Both the position numbers and the translations under genes were made by a program. Below, piece by piece: positions 1 through 8,248 of a stretch of DNA of 21,172 bases (its first letter is position 1; every line of letters starts with the position of its first letter). This DNA comes from Pseudomonadota bacterium (lineage in GTDB: Bacteria; Myxococcota_A; Polyangia; Polyangiales; Polyangiaceae). The stretch spans positions 1 to 21,172 of the forward strand of contig JAEYWK010000132.1 of assembly GCA_023431345.1 (NCBI GenBank), given 5' to 3'. The notes under the pieces were generated by a model. It was not told the origin of the DNA, ran no database searches, and saw only the letters and a program-made list of their open reading frames with translations.

Positions 1-2502
1 ACCTTCTTCAGCGCCGCCTGCGCGCGGCGTGCCCGGCAGCTCGAGCGGCTCGCTCAAGCCACGCTCGTCGTCTTCCGCCCGCTGAGACTCGGCCAGCATC
101 GCCTCGTCGTCCGCGATCTCTTGGTACGACTTACGGATATCTTCCACCAAGCCGCTGGTGCGCGTCCAATCGCGCGGCGGTGTCCATTCTTGGTCGGAGA
201 AGACGAAGTAGCGATCCAAGAACTCTTGGCGCTCCTGCATCTTGCGCTCGAAGATCCGGCGCAAATCCGTCTGATCGCGGATCACGTGCGGGGTCAGGAT
301 GAGCAGCAGGTTCGTCTTCTTCTTGATCGTGGTCGTCTTGCGGAACAGCGCGCCCAAGATGGGCAGGTCGCCCAGCACCGGCACCTTCTCGCGCGACGTG
401 GTGTAAGCGTCGCCCATCAAGCCGCCGATCACGACCGTCTGCTGATCCGCGACCACCACCGTGGTGTTGGCGGTGCGCTTGTTGATCGTCACGGTGCCGA
501 GGTCACCGGAGGAAGCACCGGGGGAGCTGCTCTCTTGATCGATCTCGAGCCGAACCTGGTTCGACTCGTTGATGTGGGGCGTCACCTTGATCTTGTTGCC
601 GACGTCCTGGCGCGGCGCGGCGAAGCCGCCGCCGAGGCCGCCCAGCAGCGCGAGCGGATTGGCGCCCGCCGCGCCGCCCGCGAGACCGGCGAGGTTCTGC
701 AGGCCGCCGCCCACGTTCTGCTGCAGGGCAATGTTCTGACCAATCTGGATCTCGGCGGCCACGTTGTCGGTGGCGATGATGTGCGGAGTGGCGAGCACGT
801 TCGACTTGCCGCTCGTCGCCAGCGCGTTCAGCACCACGCCGAAGGCAGGGATGCTGAGGCCCGTCGAGCCCGGGATCAGGTTCTCGGTGTTGGCCAGGTC
901 AGGCCCGCGCATACCCGCGGCCAAGCCGCTGAGCAGATCGGCGCCGCCGGCCGGGCTCGGGAACCCGATCGATTTACTGGCCTGGAAGCCGCCGAGCAAG
1001 AGGCTGTCTTCACCGCCGGTGTTGACGGTGGTGCCGCCGTGGAAGGCGACGCCGAGCGTCGTCTGATCGCTCACGTCGAGATCCATCACCACCGCCTCGA
1101 TGAACACCTGCCGCCGCGGCCGATCGAGCTTGTCGAGCACCAGCCGCAGCGTCGCGTAGTCGCGGTTCGACGAGGTGATGATCAGCGAGTTGGTCGCCTT
1201 GTCGGGCGTGATACGCACCTCGCCCTCGAACATACCGCCAGCGTTGCCGGCGGCCGAGTCGCCCTTCTTCGCCCCGCCGCTGCCCGAGCCGAGCATTTGG
1301 CTGAGAGTCGGCGCCAGCTCGTCGGCGATGGCGTGCTGCAGCGGCAGCACGTGCACGCGACCGCCCTCCGACGAGTGCGAGTCGAGCCGCTTCAGCAGGT
1401 CGAGCAGCTTCGAGTACGAGTCGTCGGTGCCGACGATGATCAGCGAGTTGGTCTGCTCGTCGGCGATGACCTTGGACAGGCCACTAGCCTTGGCGGCGGC
1501 GCTACCCGGCTGTCCGGGCGCGGCGCCGAGCTCGAACAGCTCATTGATACGCTTGGCCATGTCGGGGGCCGAGCCGTTGCGAACGGGCTCGATCCACATG
1601 CGCTGACCCGAGCCGCCGACGTCGACCTCTTCGAGCAAGCGAATGATGCGACGCACCTGCGTGCCAGTGTCGGTGATGATGAGCAGGCGCCCCGCCGCGT
1701 ACGCCGACACGTCGCCGTCTTTGCTCTTGAACTTGCTGACGAGCGCGACCGCCTCGTCCGTCGACACGGCTTGCAAGCGGTAGAGCCGCGTCACGTAGCG
1801 ATCGGCGTCCGCCACCGGCTCGCCGCGCGACACGATCGGCGTCGGCTGGGTGACCACGCCCCCCGAGTCCACGATCTTCATGAAGCGACCGTGCGGCACC
1901 ACCGTCATGCCGTTCGCCTCGAGGATGGACAGGAACGCCTGGTACGCCTCTTCGATCGTCACCGGCTCGGGCGACACGACCGTGGCCTTCACCTGGCGCA
2001 CCTTGGCGCCGTAGATGAAGCGACGCCCGGTCAAGCCGGAGATGTGGTTCACGAGCTCGGCGAGATCGGCGTCTTGCAGGTTGAACTTGACCAGGTGCCC
2101 GCCGGGCTTGGCTTTGAACGGCACGTCCGTCGCCTGCGCGATCTTGTCCATCGTGCTCGGCAGCGGCGGCGCGGCGCCGGGCGGATCGCGATCGGCCGGC
2201 GTCGCAGCCGGGGTGGTCGTCGCGGCCGGGGTGGTTGGCGCCGCGGGCACCGCCGCTGGCGTGGTCGGAGCCGCCGGCTGCCTGGCTTCGAGGCGCTTGC
2301 GGCGCGCCGCGTCGACCTTGTCGAACAGCGAGCGGCGCCGCTCGGCTTTGGCGGCGTCCGGCGTCGCGGCGGGAGCATCTCCGGCGCGCGGCCGTGTATC
2401 TTGAGCGCTCGCGCTCACCGTGCTGACCCAGGCCAAAGCAGCGAGCGAGCCCGAGAGGGTGGCGCGAGGAAGGAGGAAGGAACGGATCGAACGAGCTTTC
2501 AC
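1..2502 (-). CDS. gspD: Type II secretion system secretin GspD (3' end outside window)
   Basis: Outer-membrane secretin that forms the exit channel of the type II secretion system. I translated 834 codons from a GTG at 2502-2500 without a stop, so the C-terminus lies left of the window. In order: signal peptide (about 1-33, cleavage after ASA), a Pro/Ala/Thr-rich linker (about 65-120), N0 domain (about 135-205, KFNLQDADLAELVNHISG), N1 (starting YVTRLYRLQAV), N2 and N3 (each with an NSLIIxxxD/N-type strand), then the secretin core with the hallmark VPVLGDLPILGALF near residue 704 and KKKTNLLLILTPHVI after it. The long low-complexity linker makes it longer than typical GspD. It begins 8 bp after the gspC stop, so the two are co-transcribed in the usual C-D order. 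The GTG start has only a weak ribosome binding site (GTGAGA). Family assignment is firm. Confidence 0.95.
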   Translation of the reverse strand, partial: MKARSIRSFLLPRATLSGSLAALAWVSTVSASAQDTRPRAGDAPAATPDAAKAERRRSLFDKVDAARRKRLEARQPAAPTTPAAVPAAPTTPAATTTPAATPADRDPPGAAPPLPSTMDKIAQATDVPFKAKPGGHLVKFNLQDADLAELVNHISGLTGRRFIYGAKVRQVKATVVSPEPVTIEEAYQAFLSILEANGMTVVPHGRFMKIVDSGGVVTQPTPIVSRGEPVADADRYVTRLYRLQAVSTDEAVALVSKFKSKDGDVSAYAAGRLLIITDTGTQVRRIIRLLEEVDVGGSGQRMWIEPVRNGSAPDMAKRINELFELGAAPGQPGSAAAKASGLSKVIADEQTNSLIIVGTDDSYSKLLDLLKRLDSHSSEGGRVHVLPLQHAIADELAPTLSQMLGSGSGGAKKGDSAAGNAGGMFEGEVRITPDKATNSLIITSSNRDYATLRLVLDKLDRPRRQVFIEAVVMDLDVSDQTTLGVAFHGGTTVNTGGEDSLLLGGFQASKSIGFPSPAGGADLLSGLAAGMRGPDLANTENLIPGSTGLSIPAFGVVLNALATSGKSNVLATPHIIATDNVAAEIQIGQNIALQQNVGGGLQNLAGLAGGAAGANPLALLGGLGGGFAAPRQDVGNKIKVTPHINESNQVRLEIDQESSSPGASSGDLGTVTINKRTANTTVVVADQQTVVIGGLMGDAYTTSREKVPVLGDLPILGALFRKTTTIKKKTNLLLILTPHVIRDQTDLRRIFERKMQERQEFLDRYFVFSDQEWTPPRDWTRTSGLVEDIRKSYQEIADDEAMLAESQRAEDDERGLSEPLELPGTPRAGGAEEG

Positions 2503-2510
2503 GAATCGTC

Positions 2511-3497
2511 TCACTTGATGTGGAAATCGATGCTGACGGGGCTGCCGCGGCGATTGACTTTGACGTTGAGGGCGCTGGCGGTGCGCAGGCGTGCGTAGGC
2601 TTCGAGAGCCTTCTCGGGGCTGGCCATGTTGAAGCCGTTGATGGTCTCGAGGCGATCGCCGTTCTGCAGACCCAACGTGCCGAGCAAGGTGTCGGGACGG
2701 ATGCCGAACATGCGAACGCCCACCACCTTGCCGTCCTTCTGCTCGGGCACGATGCGCGCCGATCGCATCAGCTCCGCCTGATTTTCCAAGATCTTGTCGA
2801 CGACGGAGCGGTCGATGTTGAACTCGGTGTCGCTCACCTTCTGGATCTTCGACGCGATGTCGGCGGGGAGCGCGGGGGCGCCGCCCGGCCTCGGCGGCTC
2901 GGGGGCGGGCGTGGGTGGGGGCGCGGCCGCTGCCACCGCCGGGACGGCCGGCTGCGTACGGAATAGCATCGCCTGGCACAGCGCGTTGCCGCCCTCGATC
3001 CACACCGCGGGAGTGTTCTCCCTCGGGTTGAAGCCGATGAACGCCACCTTCTTGCCGCCGACCTCGTCACCGACGCGGCGCATGCGCGGGTGAGGCTCGC
3101 CCGGGCCCTGCAGCGCCGCGACCGACCAAGTCGGGTCCGTCGACTCGGTGACGATCAGCACTTGAATGCCATCACACGCCGGTGACGACAGCGGGTCGCT
3201 CAGATCCAGGGGCGTCGGCGTGAGCTCGGGATCGGGCGGGGGCACGGCGTTGAGCGGACCGGTCACCGAATCGAACGGGTTGCGCTCGATGATGGGCAGG
3301 CCCGACTTGGGCTCGCGAGTCGGCACCGCGAGCTTGTAGGGCGGCGCGATGATCGGCGACGCCGAAGACGACGGCGCCGCGCCGATCGCAGAGCCGATGA
3401 GCTGCGTCGCGCCCGCCGCTTGAAAGTAAGCGGCGATGGCGACGAGCACGAGCACGACTCCGAGGAAGTAGCGTTTGAGCAGAGCGTCGAGGGCCAA
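2511..3497 (-). CDS. gspC: Type II secretion system inner-membrane protein GspC
   Basis: Inner-membrane component that links the cytoplasmic-membrane assembly platform to the GspD secretin. The 328-residue product has a short cytoplasmic N-terminus, one membrane helix (about 10-28), a homology region (about 108-180), a Pro/Ala-rich linker (about 181-215) and a C-terminal PDZ-like domain (about 245-328, with LGLQNGDRLETINGF). The start is a TTG at 3497. No ATG or GTG fits better, because starting later would cut the membrane helix. No Shine-Dalgarno sequence precedes it, and the predicted sigma-54 transcription start lies only about 7 nt upstream, so the leader may be very short. gspD follows after 8 bp. 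PDZ-type GspC, the HR domain and the gene order make the call secure; the exact start is less so. Confidence 0.92.
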   Translation of the reverse strand: MALDALLKRYFLGVVLVLVAIAAYFQAAGATQLIGSAIGAAPSSSASPIIAPPYKLAVPTREPKSGLPIIERNPFDSVTGPLNAVPPPDPELTPTPLDLSDPLSSPACDGIQVLIVTESTDPTWSVAALQGPGEPHPRMRRVGDEVGGKKVAFIGFNPRENTPAVWIEGGNALCQAMLFRTQPAVPAVAAAAPPPTPAPEPPRPGGAPALPADIASKIQKVSDTEFNIDRSVVDKILENQAELMRSARIVPEQKDGKVVGVRMFGIRPDTLLGTLGLQNGDRLETINGFNMASPEKALEAYARLRTASALNVKVNRRGSPVSIDFHIK

Positions 3498-3514
3498 GGG
3501 GACCGGGGGGTTAA

Positions 3515-3530
3515 AGCGAGAGACGTGCCA
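3515..3530 (-). promoter_or_regulatory. Candidate sigma-54 (-24/-12) promoter of gspCD
   Basis: On the minus strand the sequence reads TGGCACG-TCTC-TCGCT. The -24 element TGGCACG is a perfect match to the sigma-54 consensus. The invariant GG and GC are separated by exactly 10 nt, and the -12 element differs from TTGCW at one base. Transcription would start near 3504, just ahead of the gspC start. A sigma-54 activator gene lies directly upstream on the same strand. The sequence match is direct; its use is inferred. Confidence 0.6.
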
Positions 3531-3635
3531 GGGGTCAATACGAGAAAAGCACTTGAAATCTCAGCGGTTTCGCGGGGCACGCGCGGACGATCGTTCCGCC
3601 AACCTGGCAGCGCCGGCCCACCTGAGGGCTTCGAA

Positions 3636-3650
3636 TTGCCAAGTTGGCAA
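3636..3650. promoter_or_regulatory. 15-bp palindrome, possible activator (enhancer) site
   Basis: TTGCCAA-G-TTGGCAA is a perfect inverted repeat (7-bp arms, 1-nt centre) in the 179-bp gap between the response-regulator stop and gspC. It lies about 130-145 bp upstream of the predicted sigma-54 start site, a normal distance for an NtrC-type enhancer. A related half-site (GCCAACTT) occurs at 5135-5141 ahead of the regulator gene. Binding by the adjacent regulator is a guess from position and symmetry. Confidence 0.4.
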
Positions 3651-3675
3651 ACACGCGAATTACCGCGGCTTTCAG

Positions 3676-5091
3676 CTACTCCGTCTCGCCCAGCTTGCGA
3701 TAAATCGTGCGCGTCGAGATGCCTAGCAGCTGCGCGGCGAGCGACTTGTCGCCGCTGGTGTGGGCGAGCGTGTCGCGAATGAGCCGGCGCTCGACCTCTT
3801 CGAGCGGCGTCCCGATGGGAAACTGCACGGCCGACGGCGGCGCCGCGGCGGCTTGGGCGACCGCGTCGGGCAGGTCGACGAGGCCGAGCGCCTCGCCCCG
3901 GCACAGCACGGCCGCGCGTTCGATCACGTTCTCCAGCTCGCGCACGTTGCCGGGCCAAGGGTAGTCGCTGAGCTTCTGCAGCACCTCCGGCGGCACCGCC
4001 AAGCGCGCTCGGCCGTTCTTCTTGCAATAGATGCCGAGGAAATGATCGACGAGCAGCGGAATGTCTTCGCGCCGCGCGCGGAGCGGCGGCGCCGTGATCG
4101 CGATCACGTTCAACCGGTAATACAGGTCCTCACGGAAGCGGCCCGCCTCCACCTCGGCGACCAAGTCCTTGTTGGTGGCCGCGACGATGCGCGCGTCGGC
4201 CCGCACCGTGTGACCGCCCACCGGCTCGTACTCCCCCTCCTGGAGCACGCGCAAGATCTTCACCTGCACGGCAGGCGAGAGCTCGCCGATCTCGTCGAGG
4301 AACAGCGTACCGCCACGCGCGCGAGCGAAGCGGCCTTCCCGCTTCGCCACCGCCCCCGTGAAGGCACCCCGCTCGTGCCCGAACAGCTCCGCTTCCAGGA
4401 TGCTCTCGGGGATCGCGGCGCAGTTCACGGCTACGAACGGGCCGTCGGCGCGCGCGCTCTTGCCGTGAATGTAGCGGGCGAGCAGCTCCTTGCCGGTGCC
4501 CGACTCACCCAAGATCAAGACGGTGGCGCTCGACGGCGCTGCCTGAGTCGCCACGTCGAGCACGCGCCGCAGCGCCGGGCTCTGGCCGACGATTTCGCGC
4601 GTGGTGAGCAGCTTCAGCTCGTGGCGCAGCGAGCGGTTCTCGGCCACGAGCGACTGGCGCTCGGCCGCCTTGCGCACGCTCTTGACGATCGTCATGCGCT
4701 TGAGCGGCTTCTCGACGAAGTCGTAAGCGCCGTCGCGCATGGCCTGCACGGCTGTTTCGACCGTACCGTAGGCGGTCATCAGCACGGTCTCGGTGTCGGG
4801 CGACACCTCCTTCAGCGCCCGCATCAGCTCGACGCCGTTCGTGCCCGGCATCATCAAGTCGGTCAGCACGACCTGCACCTTGTGCTTGCGAGCCACCTCG
4901 AGCGCCGCCCGAGCGCCGTCGGCGGTGAACACGCGCATGCCTTCACGCTGGAAAATCTTGGCGAGCGACGTCTGGTTGCTGGGCTCGTCGTCGACAACCA
5001 GCACCGTGATTTCATCGCCGGTCGCTGACACCTCGCCCGGAATGGGCGTGCTGCGCCCTTCCTCGCCCCCGTTCGACAGCACGTCATTCAT
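3676..5091 (-). CDS. NtrC-family sigma-54-dependent response regulator
   Basis: Cytoplasmic transcription activator that, when phosphorylated, uses ATP to open sigma-54 promoters. The 471 residues hold a receiver domain (about 28-145; acidic D34/D35, phospho-acceptor D78 in LTDLMMPG, T106, K128), a coiled linker (about 140-160) and an AAA+ domain (about 167-400; Walker A GESGTGKE at 195-202, GAFTGA sigma-54 contact loop at 242-247, Walker B LFLDE, WPGNVREL). A Fis-type helix-turn-helix closes the protein (SLAAQLLGISTRTIYRKL). All expected residues are intact. No cognate histidine kinase is in the window, so the input signal is unknown. Its position ahead of a -24/-12 promoter for gspCD suggests it controls type II secretion genes; that link is inference. 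Confidence 0.95.
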   Translation of the reverse strand: MNDVLSNGGEEGRSTPIPGEVSATGDEITVLVVDDEPSNQTSLAKIFQREGMRVFTADGARAALEVARKHKVQVVLTDLMMPGTNGVELMRALKEVSPDTETVLMTAYGTVETAVQAMRDGAYDFVEKPLKRMTIVKSVRKAAERQSLVAENRSLRHELKLLTTREIVGQSPALRRVLDVATQAAPSSATVLILGESGTGKELLARYIHGKSARADGPFVAVNCAAIPESILEAELFGHERGAFTGAVAKREGRFARARGGTLFLDEIGELSPAVQVKILRVLQEGEYEPVGGHTVRADARIVAATNKDLVAEVEAGRFREDLYYRLNVIAITAPPLRARREDIPLLVDHFLGIYCKKNGRARLAVPPEVLQKLSDYPWPGNVRELENVIERAAVLCRGEALGLVDLPDAVAQAAAAPPSAVQFPIGTPLEEVERRLIRDTLAHTSGDKSLAAQLLGISTRTIYRKLGETE

Positions 5092-5118
5092 ACCGGCAAT
5101 CTGTCAGTGGCAAGAAAT

Positions 5119-5147
5119 TTTGTCAAACGCCACGCCAACTTGACAAA
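5119..5147. repeat. Inverted repeat in the divergent promoter region (regulator / PAP2)
   Basis: TTTGTCAA (5119-5126) and TTGACAAA (5140-5147) are perfect inverted arms with a 13-nt spacer. A second inverted pair, CGCCA (5133-5137) and TGGCG (5149-5153), is interleaved with it. Further TGTCA/GACA half-sites sit nearby at 5103, 5155 and 5172. The cluster lies in the 79-bp gap between the divergent response-regulator and PAP2 genes, where an operator for either would be expected. Confidence 0.4.
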
Positions 5148-5170
5148 CTGGCGCGACAGGATGTCTCAAT

Positions 5171-6301
5171 GTGACAACGTGTCCGAGTCTTTTCGCCTAC
5201 TTGCGAGCTTGCCCGCTTTTGCAGCAGGGTCATCGAAAAGTGCACCCAACTCGGTCTTTGGCAGACGCTGGCGCGACTCGAACGCGGCGCGGCTGGCTCG
5301 CTCAGCTCGCGGTAGGCGTGAGCCTCTGCGTCTGCCCCACGTTGGCGTGGGCACAAGCACCTGCGGACGAGCCCATCCAACCCGATCCTGAGGAGGGGCC
5401 GCCGCCGCGCGGCTCGATGGATGAGCGCGAGACGCTGGTGCTCAAGCCGCTCGCCAAGGCCAAGGGGCGACCCATCAACGCGCTGCCGCTCGTGTCCACG
5501 GACGCGCCGCCGCCGCTGATCTGGAAGTGGCCGAAGTTTTCGCTGACCGACTACGTCATCACCGCGACCGGCGCCGCCATCACCTTGAGCGCCGCCATCA
5601 TCAGCCCCCGCAGCACGCACTCACTCACGGGCCCCATCGGCTTCGACAGCGACGTGCGCAGCGCGCTTCGGGCCAACCGGCTCGCCGATCGCTATATTTT
5701 TCGCGACGCCTCCGACGTCGGGCTGTCGCTCGCGGTGTCGTGGCCGTTCGTCGCCGACGCGCTCACCACGGCCTGGTGGTACCGCGGCAGCCGCGAAACC
5801 GCGCAGGAAATGTCCCTGATCAACCTGCAGACGCTGGCCATCGCCGGCGCGCTGCAGGGCGCGACGAACGTGCTGGTCAGCCGCGAGCGTCCGTTCGGCA
5901 CCGACTGCGGCAAAGGCGAGCTACCGAGCGACGCGCTCGACTGCAAGAACTCGTTTCACTACCGCAGCTTCTTCAGCGGACACTCCGCGTTCAGCTTCAC
6001 GGGCGCGGCGCTCATCTGCGTTCACCATTTCGAGAACGAGCTGCTCGGAGGCCCGTGGGACGCGCTGAGCTGCGCGGGCGGCTACGCGGTGGCCGCGAGC
6101 ACGGCCGCGTTCCGCATCGTCGCCGACGTGCACTACGCCAGCGACGTGCTCCTCGGCATCACGGTCGGGACGCTCGTCGGTTACGGCGTGCCTCTGCTGC
6201 ACTACCGGACGCTCGGCGGCGGCAGCCGCGCGACGCCGTCCGAGGTGAGCTTGTCGCTGGTGCCTGCGCCGGGCGGCGTCGGCGTGCTGGGGGTGTTTTG
6301 A
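5171..6301 (+). CDS. PAP2-family membrane phosphatase
   Basis: Integral-membrane phosphatase of the PAP2/phosphatidic-acid-phosphatase family, which removes phosphate from lipid-linked substrates such as undecaprenyl pyrophosphate or phosphatidate. The substrate here is unknown. Counting from a GTG at 5171, the motifs are RP at 240-241, SGH with H271, and R315-x5-H321-x3-D325. Two positions depart from the family signature: the distal Lys of KX6RP is Asn233, and PSGH reads FSGH. The His/Arg/His/Asp core is kept. A signal-like segment ends with LAWAQA, about residue 60. GTG 5171 has an AGGA 9 nt upstream; GTG 5240 would give a more normal signal-peptide length, so the start is uncertain. Its stop overlaps the next ATG by one base (TGATG), indicating translational coupling. 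Confidence 0.85.
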   Translation: MTTCPSLFAYLRACPLLQQGHRKVHPTRSLADAGATRTRRGWLAQLAVGVSLCVCPTLAWAQAPADEPIQPDPEEGPPPRGSMDERETLVLKPLAKAKGRPINALPLVSTDAPPPLIWKWPKFSLTDYVITATGAAITLSAAIISPRSTHSLTGPIGFDSDVRSALRANRLADRYIFRDASDVGLSLAVSWPFVADALTTAWWYRGSRETAQEMSLINLQTLAIAGALQGATNVLVSRERPFGTDCGKGELPSDALDCKNSFHYRSFFSGHSAFSFTGAALICVHHFENELLGGPWDALSCAGGYAVAASTAAFRIVADVHYASDVLLGITVGTLVGYGVPLLHYRTLGGGSRATPSEVSLSLVPAPGGVGVLGVF

Positions 6302-7179
6302 TGTCGCGCCGGGTTGCGCTCGTCGTCGCGCTCAGCTGCTCGCTCGTGCCCGCGCTAGGCCTGGCTGCCGAGCCTTCGGGCGATAAGTTCCCCGATCCGG
6401 ACGCGCCGCTCACGCTGCTGCCGACCTCGGAAGACGCGCTGATCGACCCAAAAATGGCGCGCTCTTGGGGCGTCTTGCCGGCGCGGCCCTTCGTCGCGAC
6501 CACCGTCGATTTCGGCTTCGTGTACATCCGACCGCGCGTATCGCTCGGTTACGGCAGGCCGTTCACCGAGTGGGTGGGCGTCGATGCCAACGTGCTCGGG
6601 CAGACCAGCGGCTTGGGCGCGTACGGCGGCCTGCGCATCGAGATCCCGCACGTCGATCTGCGCATCGGGCCGCGCTTCTTCTCGTCGTTCGAGCACACCT
6701 ACCTGGAGCCGCAAGCCAGCTACGACCGCATCGACTTGGAGCGCGAAGTGAGCAACCTCGCGCGAACGCTGACCTGGGAGGCGGAGCTCGACCTGAGCGC
6801 GCCGGTCGGCCCCGGGCGAGTGCTGCTGCGCGGCAGCGCGTCTTACGTGACGGGCGTGCCGGACGGGCAGTACGTGTTCGAAGAGACGCTGCACATCATT
6901 GCCGCGCCGCCGCTGGTTTGGCGCACCCGCCTCGCGTACGCGTTCAGCTTCGGCGCGCGCAATCAGCACTCGATCGGCCCCGCCATCGACTTCCTCGACG
7001 TACCCAAGCGCGACGACTCGATGACCCTGCGCGTAGGCCCGATTTTGCGCATGGCGCTCTCACGCCGGGTCGACGTGCGGGGCAGCTTCATCGTCACGGT
7101 GGTGAGCCCTGATCGCATCGGCCTCGTCGGCGGTGATTTTACCGAGCTGGGCTTGCGCTATCGCTGGGCCTCCGAATGA
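6301..7179 (+). CDS. Predicted outer-membrane beta-barrel protein, function unknown
   Basis: No specific family recognised. The 292-residue product has a Sec signal peptide (about 1-22, ALGLAA followed by EPSG). The mature part is rich in alternating hydrophobic/polar strands with many Gly, Tyr, Phe and Arg (VDFGFVYIRPRVSLGYG, GLRIEIPHVDLRIGPRFF), ending in LGLRYRWASE. This pattern fits a small outer-membrane barrel. It overlaps the PAP2 gene by one base (TGATG), so the two are probably made together and may act in the same envelope process, such as lipid or lipopolysaccharide modification; that is inference. The open frame extends upstream to 5527, but that part only mirrors the PAP2 gene. 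Confidence 0.75.
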   Translation: MSRRVALVVALSCSLVPALGLAAEPSGDKFPDPDAPLTLLPTSEDALIDPKMARSWGVLPARPFVATTVDFGFVYIRPRVSLGYGRPFTEWVGVDANVLGQTSGLGAYGGLRIEIPHVDLRIGPRFFSSFEHTYLEPQASYDRIDLEREVSNLARTLTWEAELDLSAPVGPGRVLLRGSASYVTGVPDGQYVFEETLHIIAAPPLVWRTRLAYAFSFGARNQHSIGPAIDFLDVPKRDDSMTLRVGPILRMALSRRVDVRGSFIVTVVSPDRIGLVGGDFTELGLRYRWASE

Positions 7180-7194
7180 GGTAAGTCATAGCGA

Positions 7195-8226
7195 GTGTCG
7201 GCTCGCGTCGATCTCTTCTTGGCTTCGCTGCTCGGGCTGTGTGTGGCCTGCGGGGGTGCTCAGAGCCCGGAGCCGGCGGGGGCCGGCGGCCCCCCGGGCG
7301 GGCCTGGCGCCATCGAAGATCGCGCCGGCCGCGTGAAGCTGCTGCTGGATTCGTCGCGCGCGCTCGCCGCGCACTCGATGTGGCCGCAGGCGGAGGTCGA
7401 TCTCCGCAAGGCGCTCGAGCTGTCTTACGGCTTCAGCGCGCCGTGGCCCGAATACCGGGGTGACGCGCTCGCCCAGCTCTCTCGCGCGCTCGTCGCCCAG
7501 AAGCGCTACGCCGAGGGACGTGGCTACGCCGACGCGGCGCTCCGGCTGCTGCGCCCCGGAGCCATCGCCGAGGACCGCCAGATTTGTGAGCTGGAGCTGA
7601 GTCGCGCCGAGGCCTTTCGAGCCGAGCAGCAGGCGTCCTCGGCGACGGCAGCGCTGTCAGCCGCCGTCGCCGCCGCCGCACGTCACCCCACGGAGCTGTC
7701 GACGCAGTTGGTGGAGGCGTCGCTCTTGCTGGCCAGCCAGCTGCAGGCATCCGGCCAGGGCCTGCAAGCGAGCAAGACGCTCGAGGGCGCGCTCGCCGCA
7801 GCGAAGGCCACGTCGCAGCGCTCGCTCGGCCTGCGCGTCGCAGAACCTCTCGCCGCGCTGTACGACGCGCGCGGCGAGCCCCAGCGCGCCGAGCAGTTGC
7901 GGAGTGAGTATGGGCTCCGCGCGCCGCCGCCCAGCGCCACCGGCGCCGCCAGCGCCAGCGTTCGCGGCATCGCTGCGATGCAGGCCGACTTTCGCGTCTG
8001 CTACCAAGCCGCGCTCGAGCGCGAAGGCGCGATCCAAGGCCGCGTGAAGCTGGTGATTCGGGTCGGCGCTGACGGCCGCGTCGCCGACGTGAAGGCCGAC
8101 GGCTTGAAGCTGCCGCGCAGCACCGTCGATTGCCTGCTCGAACGCGCCTCTCTCGCCCGCTTCGAGCCCCCTAAGGGCGGCAGCGCCACCATCACGGTGC
8201 CGGTCACCTTCGTGAAGCAAGACTAG
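7195..8226 (+). CDS. Lipoprotein with helical repeats and AgmX/PglI-type C-terminal tail
   Basis: Starts with GTG at 7195, 15 nt after the preceding stop. The N-terminus is a lipoprotein-like signal (LLGLCVACGG, Cys near residue 20), followed by a Gly/Pro/Ala-rich tether. About 40-235 is Ala/Leu-rich and helical with TPR-like spacing (WPQAEVDLRKALELSYGFSAPWP, YAEGRGYADAALRLL). The last 80 residues (DFRVCYQAALEREGAIQGRVKLVIRVGADG to FVKQD) match the AgmX/PglI C-terminal domain common in myxobacterial proteins, which resembles a TonB C-terminal fold with a conserved Cys pair (here VCYQ and VDCLLERA). AgmX and PglI relate to gliding motility and envelope trafficking in Myxococcus, but the tail is on many unrelated proteins, so the role is not known. 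Probably co-transcribed with the two upstream genes. Confidence 0.8.
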   Translation: MSARVDLFLASLLGLCVACGGAQSPEPAGAGGPPGGPGAIEDRAGRVKLLLDSSRALAAHSMWPQAEVDLRKALELSYGFSAPWPEYRGDALAQLSRALVAQKRYAEGRGYADAALRLLRPGAIAEDRQICELELSRAEAFRAEQQASSATAALSAAVAAAARHPTELSTQLVEASLLLASQLQASGQGLQASKTLEGALAAAKATSQRSLGLRVAEPLAALYDARGEPQRAEQLRSEYGLRAPPPSATGAASASVRGIAAMQADFRVCYQAALEREGAIQGRVKLVIRVGADGRVADVKADGLKLPRSTVDCLLERASLARFEPPKGGSATITVPVTFVKQD

Positions 8227-8248
8227 TGGCTAGGGAGCCCTGCGCGAG

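Noticed and set aside
121..2598. 825-codon open frame on the plus strand
   Set aside because: It is the antisense shadow of gspD. The minus strand gives a complete set of secretin domains, while the plus product is a low-complexity His/Arg/Ala-rich string typical of GC-rich antisense frames.
3760..5028. 422-codon open frame on the plus strand
   Set aside because: Antisense to the NtrC-type regulator, whose motifs are all intact; the plus product has no recognisable motif.
5107..5124. TGGCAAGAAATTTTGT ahead of PAP2 as a sigma-54 promoter
   Set aside because: The -24 part looks good, but no GC occurs at the required 10-nt spacing.
5527..6300. Upstream extension of the barrel-like gene
   Set aside because: This part is Arg-rich and covers the PAP2 gene in another frame. 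The true start is ATG 6301 with a signal peptide and a TGATG overlap.
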